A stretch of DNA of 5,423 nucleotides from Nitrospirota bacterium. Lineage in GTDB: Bacteria; Nitrospirota; Nitrospiria; Nitrospirales; Nitrospiraceae. The stretch is taken from the NCBI GenBank assembly GCA_020028595.1, contig JAIBHQ010000080.1, positions 1 to 5,423 of the forward strand. Reading direction: 5' to 3'. A model generated the notes under the pieces. The model was not told the DNA's origin. It was given only the letters and a program-made list of their open reading frames with translations, and searched no databases. Both the position numbers and the translations under genes were made by a program. Below, piece after piece: positions 1-5,238 of this stretch; the stretch's first letter is position 1, and each line of letters starts with the position of its first letter.

Positions 1-276
1 ACGGACACGATACAGGCGCATGCGAAGACGATCGGGCTGAACCAGCCGGCGTTCGCGGCGTGTCTCCGGGACGCGCCGCACCGGCCGGCGATTTTGCAGG
101 ACAAGGAAGACGGGATCAGAATCGGGTTTGTCGGCACGCCCGGCTTCATCCTGATGCGCACCGGGCAGGGGGGAAAAGAAAAACCCATTGGATTGCCCGG
201 CGCATTTCCGGTCGGCGTGTTCGAGCAGGAAATTGATCGCCTGCTGAAATTGTCGGAGGCCAAGAACAAGGGTTGA
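1..276 (+). CDS. DsbA-family thioredoxin-fold protein, C-terminal part (5' end outside window)
   Basis: The frame is open from the first base of the window to the TGA at 274-276, giving the last 91 residues of a longer protein. The segment reads as the end of a DsbA-like thiol oxidoreductase or disulfide isomerase. A helical stretch with one Cys (codon 61-63) is followed by a Gly-rich lead-in and the GTPGFIL motif (about residues 46-52 of the visible part). The Thr-Pro in this motif matches the cis-proline loop that faces the CxxC active site in thioredoxin folds. An amphipathic C-terminal helix (VFEQEIDRLLKL) ends the protein, as in DsbA/Thioredoxin_4 proteins. The catalytic CxxC and any signal peptide would lie upstream, so export and redox activity cannot be judged. 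It is followed by 61 nt and then another + strand gene. Confidence is good for the fold and low for the exact role. Confidence 0.75.
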   Translation, partial: TDTIQAHAKTIGLNQPAFAACLRDAPHRPAILQDKEDGIRIGFVGTPGFILMRTGQGGKEKPIGLPGAFPVGVFEQEIDRLLKLSEAKNKG

Positions 277-337
277 ATTCCATTGCGCGGAAGCCTATCC
301 TTGAATCCATCCAGTTTATCGAAAGGGAACACGAACC

Positions 338-616
338 ATGTCCGAGCGAAAAACATTTTGGCCGGTTGAATGCGAAGCGGGGGAGCCGGATCTTCTGGTG
401 TGCATGTCGTGCCTGAACGAAGTGTTCAAGCGGAAGGTTCCGATGCCGGATTGCCCCGCCTGCCACGGCGTGTCAACGTATGAAGCGTTCACGCTGGAGG
501 CCATTCGCGACTGGGGCACGGACCCGTTGATCGAGAAAGCCGTGCGTGCCAACGCCGAGGTCGAACAGCCGGTCCCGTCCACGCCTGCGCTGGGCCTCGA
601 GTTGCCCGCCGAATAG
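338..616 (+). CDS. Small putative zinc-ribbon protein of unknown function (92 aa)
   Basis: I do not recognise a named family. The protein is acidic and 92 residues long, with two CxxC pairs, C22-M-S-C25 and C39-P-A-C42, separated by 13 residues. That spacing is typical of a structural zinc ribbon or rubredoxin-like knuckle. An extra Cys lies at position 12 and a His directly after the second pair. The second half (about 48-70) is predicted helical and the tail is Pro-rich. No signal peptide or membrane segment is visible, so it is probably cytoplasmic. The ATG at 338 is supported by a purine-rich AAAGGGA at 322-328 with 9 nt spacing. The gene ends 25 nt before the aldehyde dehydrogenase start, so the two may be co-transcribed. 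A role as a zinc-binding adaptor is only an inference. Confidence 0.72.
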   Translation: MSERKTFWPVECEAGEPDLLVCMSCLNEVFKRKVPMPDCPACHGVSTYEAFTLEAIRDWGTDPLIEKAVRANAEVEQPVPSTPALGLELPAE

Positions 617-626
617 CGAATCCCAA

Positions 627-632
627 CAGAGG
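627..632 (+). promoter_or_regulatory. Ribosome binding site that favours the GTG start at 642
   Basis: CAGAGG sits 9 nt upstream of the GTG at 642-644, in the 25-nt gap after the small zinc-ribbon gene. The longer open frame begins at 546, inside that gene, and would add an Arg/Ser/Pro-rich stretch unlike any aldehyde dehydrogenase N-terminus. The site therefore supports the shorter protein. Confidence 0.5.
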
Positions 633-641
633 CCGTTTCTT

Positions 642-2069
642 GTGGGAGCTGCACGACCCTTCCTGATCGGCAACCAGTGGCGCCAGTCCGCCACGACCGC
701 CACCATTCGTAATCCGTATAATGGAAAGCCCGTCGCGGACGTCTGCCTGGCCGGCAAGGCCGAGGCCGACGAAGCGGCGGCGCGCGCCGTCGAGGCGTTT
801 CCCGCCATGCGGCTCCTCCCGGCCCATGCCCGCGCCGAGGCGCTGCTGAAGATCGCCGGCCGGCTGGCCATCCGGCAGGACGAGATCGCCCGCACGATGA
901 CGGCGGAGTCCGGCAAGCCGATCGCCGATGCGCGGCGCGAAGTCGGGCGCGCGGTGCAGACCTTCACCATCGCGGCGGAAGAGGCCAAGCGGATTCCCGG
1001 CGATGTGATTCCGATGGATCTCACGCCGGGCATGGAGCAGCACGTCAGCGTCGTCCGGCGCGTTCCGATCGGGCCGGTGCTCGGCATCACGCCGTTTAAT
1101 TTTCCCCTCAACCTGGTCGCGCATAAAGTGGCGCCCTGCCTGGCAGCCGGTAATCCGATGGTCCTCAAGCCGGCGCCGCAGACGCCGCTCACGGCGTTGC
1201 TGCTGGCCGAAATAGTCCTGGAAGCAGGCCTGCCGCCGGGAGCGCTGAGCGTCGTGCCGTGCGAGAACGCCGTGGCCGAGCAAATGGTGACGGACGAGCG
1301 GTTCAAAGTTCTGAGTTTCACCGGCAGCGCGGCGGTCGGCTGGATGCTGAAGGCCAAGAGCGGAAAAAAGCGCGTGCTGCTGGAACTGGGCGGCAACGCC
1401 GGCGTGATCGTGGAGCCGGATGCCGACGTGGAATTGGCGGCGACCCGGTGCGCCGTCGGCGGCTACGCCTATTCGGGGCAGACCTGTATTTCGGTCCAAC
1501 GGGTGTTCGTGCACGAGTCGGTCCATGACCGCTTCGTCGAGCAATTCGTCGCGCGCGTCGCGGCGCTCAAGGCCGGCGACCCGGCGGACGACGCGACCGT
1601 GATCGGACCGCTGATCGACGAGGCGGCGGCCAAACGGGTGGAACAGTGGATTCAGGAGGCGGCGGCGCAGGGCGCGCGCGTGCTGACCGGAGGGAAACGC
1701 GCCGGGTCGGTCGTTGAGGCGACGGTGCTGGCGAACGTGACGCCGGCGATGAAAGTCTCGTGCCGCGAAGTCTTCGGCCCGGTGGTCACGGTGTCGCGCT
1801 ACAAGGACTTCGCCGCCGCGCTGGCGGCGCTCAACGATTCCGATTACGGGCTGCAGGCGGGCGTGTTCACCCGCGACATCAACCGCATCTTTCGCGCGTA
1901 TCGCGAACTGGAGGTGGGCGCGGTGCTGGCGAACGAGATTCCGACGTTCCGCGCCGAGCACATGCCGTACGGCGGCGTGAAGGATTCGGGTCTCGGCCGC
2001 GAAGGCGTGCGGTACGCGATCGAGGAAATGACCGAACCCAAATTGTTGATTCTCAATCTGAAGGATTAA
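642..2069 (+). CDS. NAD(P)-dependent aldehyde dehydrogenase (ALDH superfamily)
   Basis: This enzyme would oxidise an aldehyde to the carboxylic acid with NAD(P)+. From the GTG start it is 475 residues, the normal length for the family. All key elements are visible: N153 in TPFNFP (oxyanion-hole Asn), K176 in VLKP (cofactor binding), the G228-x4-G233 Rossmann motif in SFTGSAAVG, the general base E248 in LELGGN, the catalytic nucleophile C282 in GQTCISVQR, and E376 in EVFGP. The 34-residue distance from E248 to C282 matches classical ALDHs. The GQTCISVQR and CREVFGPVV context resembles the lactaldehyde/phosphonoacetaldehyde dehydrogenase-like branch more than betaine or succinate-semialdehyde enzymes, but this is from memory and the substrate is not determined. 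An upstream frame extension to 546 overlaps the previous gene and is judged non-coding. No signal peptide is seen, so it is cytoplasmic. It is likely co-transcribed with the small gene 25 nt upstream. Confidence 0.93.
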   Translation: MGAARPFLIGNQWRQSATTATIRNPYNGKPVADVCLAGKAEADEAAARAVEAFPAMRLLPAHARAEALLKIAGRLAIRQDEIARTMTAESGKPIADARREVGRAVQTFTIAAEEAKRIPGDVIPMDLTPGMEQHVSVVRRVPIGPVLGITPFNFPLNLVAHKVAPCLAAGNPMVLKPAPQTPLTALLLAEIVLEAGLPPGALSVVPCENAVAEQMVTDERFKVLSFTGSAAVGWMLKAKSGKKRVLLELGGNAGVIVEPDADVELAATRCAVGGYAYSGQTCISVQRVFVHESVHDRFVEQFVARVAALKAGDPADDATVIGPLIDEAAAKRVEQWIQEAAAQGARVLTGGKRAGSVVEATVLANVTPAMKVSCREVFGPVVTVSRYKDFAAALAALNDSDYGLQAGVFTRDINRIFRAYRELEVGAVLANEIPTFRAEHMPYGGVKDSGLGREGVRYAIEEMTEPKLLILNLKD

Positions 2070-2127
2070 TCCCGTTGCCTGCCGACTTGCCGTGAGCAAG
2101 GGCGCCGAAAAAATCTACCCGCACATA

Positions 2128-2156
2128 TTGCAGAATCGGTCATAACTTGATACAAC
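2128..2156 (+). promoter_or_regulatory. Weak sigma70-like promoter candidate upstream of the arginine decarboxylase
   Basis: TTGCAG at 2128-2133 and TACAAC at 2151-2156 are separated by 17 nt in a locally AT-richer patch. They match the -35 and -10 consensus at 3/6 and 4/6 positions. Transcription from here would include the whole heptad-repeat hairpin in the 5' leader of the polyamine genes. The match is weak and could be chance. Confidence 0.22.
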
Positions 2157-2173
2157 TGCAACCCGTACGAAGA

Positions 2174-2201
2174 AGTGATGAGTGACGAGTGATGAGTCAT
2201 A
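2174..2201 (+). repeat. Heptad tandem repeat, left array (AGTGATG-type, 4 units)
   Basis: Four consecutive 7-bp units can be read: AGTGATG (2174-2180), AGTGACG (2181-2187), AGTGATG (2188-2194) and the diverged AGTCATA (2195-2201). Units one and three are identical, so the array also shows 14-bp periodicity. It lies in the intergenic gap and no gene is supported over it. Confidence 0.85.
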
Positions 2202-2265
2202 GGCCGGATTCGCTCCGTGGCATGATCGCAAAGCATTCTTCCACTCATCACGCATCACTGATCAC
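2175..2265 (+). other. Long imperfect hairpin formed by the two inverted heptad arrays
   Basis: Bases 2175-2197 can pair with 2243-2265 at 20 of 23 positions. The inner 9 bp (2189-2197 with 2243-2251) are perfect. Mismatches fall at 2188/2252, 2186/2254 and 2180/2260. The 45-nt loop (2198-2242) contains a small CGGA/TCCG stem of its own. Because both arms are heptad repeats, the stem can also form in registers shifted by 7 or 14 nt. In RNA it would lie in the leader of the arginine decarboxylase, ending 16 nt before its Shine-Dalgarno. No T-run follows, so it is not a standard intrinsic terminator. A regulatory role is inference. Confidence 0.6.
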
Positions 2266-2277
2266 GCATCACTGACT
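2243..2277 (+). repeat. Heptad tandem repeat, right array (inverted relative to the left array, 5 units)
   Basis: The units are ACTCATC, ACGCATC, ACTGATC, ACGCATC and ACTGACT, each 7 bp. Within the array the 14-mer ATCACGCATCACTG occurs twice in perfect tandem (2247-2260 and 2261-2274). Read on the other strand the units become GATGAGT/GATGCGT-like, the same family as the left array, so the two arrays form an inverted repeat. The array ends a few bases before the Shine-Dalgarno of the arginine decarboxylase. Confidence 0.88.
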
Positions 2278-2281
2278 ACTG

Positions 2282-2287
2282 AGGAGG
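2282..2287 (+). promoter_or_regulatory. Strong Shine-Dalgarno of the arginine decarboxylase
   Basis: A perfect AGGAGG sits 4 nt before the ATG at 2292, a slightly short spacing, and directly abuts the end of the heptad array. It fixes the start at 2292 and is the best ribosome binding site in the window. Confidence 0.8.
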
Positions 2288-2291
2288 CACG

Positions 2292-2864
2292 ATGGTTCCA
2301 ACGCACATGTTTCTGAGCCGGGGCGTGGGAGTGCACCGGGAAAAACTGGCATCGTTCGAGGAAGCGCTGCGCAGTGCCGGCGTCGCCTACTGCAACCTGG
2401 TCAGCGTCTCCTCCATTTATCCGCCCAACTGCAAAATCGTTCCGAGAAGCCGCGGCGAGAAATTGCTCAACCCGGGTGAAATCACCCACTGCGTGATGGC
2501 CCGGTCGGAAACCAACGAACGGAATCGGTTGATCTCCGCGTCCATCGGTCTGGCGATTCCGACGGACCGGCGGACCTACGGCTATCTCTCCGAACACCAC
2601 GCCTACGGCGAAACCGACGAGGAGTCGGGTGAATACACGGAAGACCTGGCCGCGCAGATGCTCGCGACCACCCTGGGCATCGAATTCGATTCCAACATTG
2701 CGTGGAAAGAGCGCGAGCAGGTGTTCAAAATGGGCGGCAAGATCGTCCGCACGCTCAATATCACCCAATCCGCGATCGGCAAGGCCAATCGCTGGACGAC
2801 CGTCGTGGCCCTGGCGGTCTTCATCCCGCTGGAGAATCTTCCCGCCGCCACACGCAAGAGGTAG
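2292..2864 (+). CDS. Pyruvoyl-dependent arginine decarboxylase (PvlArgDC)
   Basis: This enzyme decarboxylates L-arginine to agmatine and CO2, using a pyruvoyl group made by self-cleavage instead of PLP. At 190 residues it falls in the usual family range. The hallmark region is N35-L-V-S-V-S40-S41-I-Y-P-P. In the Methanocaldococcus jannaschii enzyme, cleavage between Ser52 and Ser53 creates the pyruvoyl group. The equivalent here is S40/S41, predicting a beta chain of about 40 residues and an alpha chain of about 150. N35 matches the archaeal Asn47, and E101 in YLSEHHAYG is the probable counterpart of the proton-donor Glu109. The core pattern THCVMARSETNERNRLISASIGLAIP is typical of the family. 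No signal peptide is present; it is cytoplasmic and expected to form trimers or hexamers. The ATG at 2292 has a perfect AGGAGG upstream. The stop lies 3 nt before a ureohydrolase gene, consistent with the arginine-agmatine-putrescine route. Arginine-dependent acid resistance, as proposed for chlamydial AaxB, is less likely in this context. Confidence 0.94.
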   Translation: MVPTHMFLSRGVGVHREKLASFEEALRSAGVAYCNLVSVSSIYPPNCKIVPRSRGEKLLNPGEITHCVMARSETNERNRLISASIGLAIPTDRRTYGYLSEHHAYGETDEESGEYTEDLAAQMLATTLGIEFDSNIAWKEREQVFKMGGKIVRTLNITQSAIGKANRWTTVVALAVFIPLENLPAATRKR

Positions 2865-2867
2865 GGC

Positions 2868-3824
2868 ATGACAGTGCCGGCGGGCTGGCTCGGCCAGGAT
2901 CGGAATTTCCTCGGCATCGGCGAGCCCTGGTGCAACCCGGCACAGGCGGGTGTCTACGTGATGCCCGCGCCGTACGAACACACGTCCAGCTACATTCTCG
3001 GATCCGACAAGGGCCCCTCCGCGATCATCGAAGCCTCCCAACAGGTCGAACTCTACGACGAAACGCTCGACTCCGAAATCTATCGGGACTGGGGCGGTGT
3101 CGCGACCGCCGCGCCGCTCGATCTCAAGGGCAAGGTGGACAAGGCGGCGGTGGAGGCCATCGAGGCCTTTGTCCAGCCGCACGTCAAGCCGGGCCGCCTC
3201 GTCGTGACGCTCACGGGCGAGCATACCGGCGCCCTGGGCGCGATCCGCGCGCACGCCCGGCAATGGCCCGATCTCTGCGTCGTGCAGATCGACGCGCACG
3301 GCGATCTCCGCCGGGCCTACCAGGACAATCCCTACAGCCACGCGAGCGTGATGGCCCGCGTCGTGCAAGACGGCCTGCCGCTCGTCCAGGTCGGCATCCG
3401 GTCCATTTCGCCCGAGGAAATCACCACGATCCGCAACACCAAAACCATCAGCACCTTTTTCGCCGCGCAGATTTGCGATCCCGGCGGGCCCTACAAGGGG
3501 CAGGCGGCCAAATGGGTGCCGGCAGTCGTGAAAGCCTGCAAGGGGCGTCCGGTCTATCTCACGTTCGATTGCGACGGGCTCGACGCATCCCTGGTGCCGG
3601 CGCTGGGGACGCCGGAACCGGGCGGCCTCGGCTGGTACGACACGCTGGCCCTGGTCACCGCGCTGGCGAACGGGCCCGGCATCATCGGCATGGACATCAG
3701 CGAGATCGCGCCGATCGAGGGTTTTGTGGCGCCTCAATTCACCGTCGCGCGGCTGATCTACCGGATGCTCGGCCGCATCCGCGCGGGACAGAAGCGGCCG
3801 CGTGGCCGTCGGAAAAGACCGTGA
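2868..3824 (+). CDS. speB: Agmatinase/arginase-family ureohydrolase, probable agmatinase
   Basis: This is a dinuclear-manganese ureohydrolase, 318 residues long, the usual size for the family. Predicted metal ligands are all present: H119 in TGEH, D142, H144 and D146 in DAHGD, and D234 and D236 in TFDCDGLD. H158 in YSHAS matches the position of the catalytic-site His of arginases, and a DISEIAP segment near the C-terminus matches the DxxExxP signature. The stretch after the second aspartate motif departs from the usual LDP (it reads LDAS), while GTPEPGG downstream is canonical. The start 3 nt after the arginine decarboxylase stop, with AGAGG 6 nt before the ATG, implies co-translation. Agmatine, the product of the upstream enzyme, is thus the likely substrate, giving putrescine and urea. 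Arginase or guanidinobutyrase/guanidinase activity cannot be excluded by sequence alone. The C-terminus ends in a basic tail (RPRGRRKRP) that runs into a heptad repeat at the stop codon. The symbol reflects the inferred function. Confidence 0.88.
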   Translation: MTVPAGWLGQDRNFLGIGEPWCNPAQAGVYVMPAPYEHTSSYILGSDKGPSAIIEASQQVELYDETLDSEIYRDWGGVATAAPLDLKGKVDKAAVEAIEAFVQPHVKPGRLVVTLTGEHTGALGAIRAHARQWPDLCVVQIDAHGDLRRAYQDNPYSHASVMARVVQDGLPLVQVGIRSISPEEITTIRNTKTISTFFAAQICDPGGPYKGQAAKWVPAVVKACKGRPVYLTFDCDGLDASLVPALGTPEPGGLGWYDTLALVTALANGPGIIGMDISEIAPIEGFVAPQFTVARLIYRMLGRIRAGQKRPRGRRKRP

Positions 3825-3848
3825 CGCGTGATCCGTAACGCGTGATGG
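3821..3848 (+). repeat. Third heptad array, across the ureohydrolase stop and the rluF-like start
   Basis: Four 7-bp units can be read: GTGACGC (3821-3827), GTGATCC (3828-3834), GTAACGC (3835-3841) and GTGATGG (3842-3848). The 9-mer ACGCGTGAT occurs at 3824-3832 and 3838-3846, a 14-bp period. The units belong to the same GTGA-type family as the arrays at 2174-2277. The TGA at 3822-3824 and the GTG/ATG starts at 3842 and 3845 all lie inside the array, so the repeat supplies both a stop codon and a start codon. Confidence 0.8.
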
Positions 3849-4741
3849 GCGGGAAAAAATCCATACTCTTTCGGAAGAGCAAGCCGCTGCCTGCCGGGGC
3901 GTCATCGAGTTCCGCTAGTTCTCGGCCATCCTCGTCCAATCCTCCTGCGTCGAGAGCCACTGGGTCGAACGACCGAGCCCGGTCGAGGGACGCGTCACCG
4001 GTCGCGAGCCACGCTCCCGACGCCTGCCGCATCAACAAGTTTTTCACCCAGCAGGGGATCGGTTCGCGTCGCGAAGCCGATCAGTGGATCGAGACCGGCC
4101 ACGTCACCATCAATGGCCGCGTCGCGAAACTCGGCGACCGGGTGGTGCCCGGCGACACCGTCGCCCGCGACGGCAAAGTGATCCCGTGGGGCAACCGGTC
4201 GGTCTACATCAAATTTCACAAGCCGCTCGGCGTCACGACCACCTGCGAGCTGGATGTGCCGGACAACATCATCGCCTTCATCGGGCACGCGCAGCGGATT
4301 TTCCCCATCGGCCGTCTCGACAAGGATTCCTCCGGGTTGATCCTGCTGACGAACGACGGCGAGATCGTCAACAAGGTGCTGCGTGCCGAGCACGGCCATG
4401 AAAAAGAATACCTGGTGCAGGTGGATCGGCCCTTCGATCAGACGTTTCTCGATCGCATGACCGGCGGGGTGGTCATTCTGGACAAGAAGACGAAGCCGTG
4501 CACGGCCAGCCGGCGCGGGCCGCGGGAGTTTCGCCTCATTCTCACGGAGGGGCGGAACCGGCAGATCCGGCGCATGTGCGAGGCGCTGGGCTATCGCGTG
4601 ACGGCGCTCCACCGCGTCCGGATCATGAATATCACGATCGAAGGCCTGGCCGCCGGCCAGTGGAAAAATCTGGCCGAGCGCGAGCAGGAGGAATTGTTTG
4701 CGACGCTGCGGCGGTCTGAGCGGCAGGGGACGGACGCGTGA
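3845..4741 (+). CDS. rluF: 23S rRNA pseudouridine synthase, RluF-like (RsuA/RluB/E/F family)
   Basis: This enzyme isomerises a uridine to pseudouridine in 23S rRNA; in E. coli RluF the site is U2604, with tRNA-Tyr U35 as a second target. From ATG 3845 it is 298 residues. An S4 RNA-binding domain spans about 62-108 (RINKFFTQQGIGSRREAD at its start). The catalytic domain covers about 118-260 and contains FPIGRLDKDSSGLILLTNDG with catalytic D159, HEKEYLV (185-191), and NRQIRRM (238-244). RIMNITIEGL and a W-x-x-L-x-x-x-E segment follow, as in E. coli RluF, and the match to RluF is closer than to RluB, RluE or RsuA. Residues 1-61 are a Ser/Pro/Arg-rich, probably disordered extension with no family counterpart; E. 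coli RluF carries its low-complexity tail at the C-terminus instead. There is no clear Shine-Dalgarno before 3845, and GTG 3842 is an alternative. Its 3' end overlaps the lipoprotein gene. Confidence 0.9.
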   Translation: MGGKKSILFRKSKPLPAGASSSSASSRPSSSNPPASRATGSNDRARSRDASPVASHAPDACRINKFFTQQGIGSRREADQWIETGHVTINGRVAKLGDRVVPGDTVARDGKVIPWGNRSVYIKFHKPLGVTTTCELDVPDNIIAFIGHAQRIFPIGRLDKDSSGLILLTNDGEIVNKVLRAEHGHEKEYLVQVDRPFDQTFLDRMTGGVVILDKKTKPCTASRRGPREFRLILTEGRNRQIRRMCEALGYRVTALHRVRIMNITIEGLAAGQWKNLAEREQEELFATLRRSERQGTDA

Positions 4742-5238
4742 GGCGGACGATCGGGCTCTGGGCCTGCGTGCTGGCGGCCGCGGCGATGTTCGGCTTCGGC
4801 GGATGCCGCACGGTGCAAGGGCTCACCACCAAGCCCCAGGTCCAATCGGTGACGGTGACCGTGGGTTCGTTCGATCTGCGCACGATCACGCTGCGCTTCG
4901 ATGTGGAGTTGCTCAATCCAGGAGAGGGCGAGATGAACGTGAAGGGATACGACTATGAGTTGCTGATTGAAGGGCAGCCCTTCACCTCCGGGACGTCGCA
5001 GGATGGGTTCGCACTGGCTCCGCACGGCACCGCGCGGGTGTCCGTGCCCGTCGCCATCGCGCTGGCCGATCTCCAGCGCACGCTCGCGGCGTTGAAAAGC
5101 CGCGGGGAGGTTCCCTATCGTCTCGCCGTCACGCTGCTGATCGACACGCCGCTCGGCGCCTTTCGATTTCCGCTGACGAAAGACGGCTGTGTGTCGGTGT
5201 TTCCGCCGTCCGCGCACTCGTGTCGCGAGCCACGGTAA
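4738..5238 (+). CDS. LEA14-like (LEA type 2 / WHy domain) lipoprotein
   Basis: The 166-residue product begins with a short basic n-region (RRT), a hydrophobic core (about 5-20) and GFGGC23. This reads as a lipoprotein signal peptide with Cys23 as the lipidated residue, though Phe at -3 is not the preferred Leu. The mature part (about 35-150) resembles the LEA_2/WHy beta-sandwich: alternating beta-strands, LLNP (N60-P61), then a GYDYELLIEGQPFTSG-type segment, matching the family pattern of an Asn-Pro turn followed by a strand and a Gly-containing loop. In bacteria these proteins are envelope-anchored and often linked to desiccation or stress tolerance, but the role here is unknown. The GTG start at 4738 overlaps the rluF-like stop by 4 nt (GTGA), with AGGGGA 7 nt upstream, which points to translational coupling. 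A second Cys lies at about position 150 and another near the C-terminus. Confidence 0.82.
   Translation: MRRTIGLWACVLAAAAMFGFGGCRTVQGLTTKPQVQSVTVTVGSFDLRTITLRFDVELLNPGEGEMNVKGYDYELLIEGQPFTSGTSQDGFALAPHGTARVSVPVAIALADLQRTLAALKSRGEVPYRLAVTLLIDTPLGAFRFPLTKDGCVSVFPPSAHSCREPR

Noticed and set aside
546..641. N-terminal extension of the aldehyde dehydrogenase to the ATG at 546
   Set aside because: It overlaps the small zinc-ribbon gene by 71 nt, encodes a Pro/Arg/Ser-rich stretch with no ALDH counterpart, and lacks the CAGAGG found before GTG 642.
489..2099. A 536-codon open frame on the - strand opposite the aldehyde dehydrogenase
   Set aside because: It is antisense to a gene with all ALDH catalytic motifs; its translation is Arg/His/Asp-rich and repetitive, as expected for a shadow frame in GC-rich DNA.
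2086..2100. Short hairpin (CTTGC/GCAAG) after the aldehyde dehydrogenase as an intrinsic terminator
   Set aside because: The stem is only 5 bp and is followed by GGCGCCGAAAAAA rather than a T-run.
2174..2277. CRISPR array or insertion-sequence end
   Set aside because: The repeat unit is 7 bp with no spacers, and no transposase or cas gene is in the window.
2262..3905. A 547-codon open frame on the - strand spanning the decarboxylase and ureohydrolase
   Set aside because: It covers two well-recognised + strand genes and the gap between them, has a composition typical of antisense GC-rich frames, and shows no recognisable domain.
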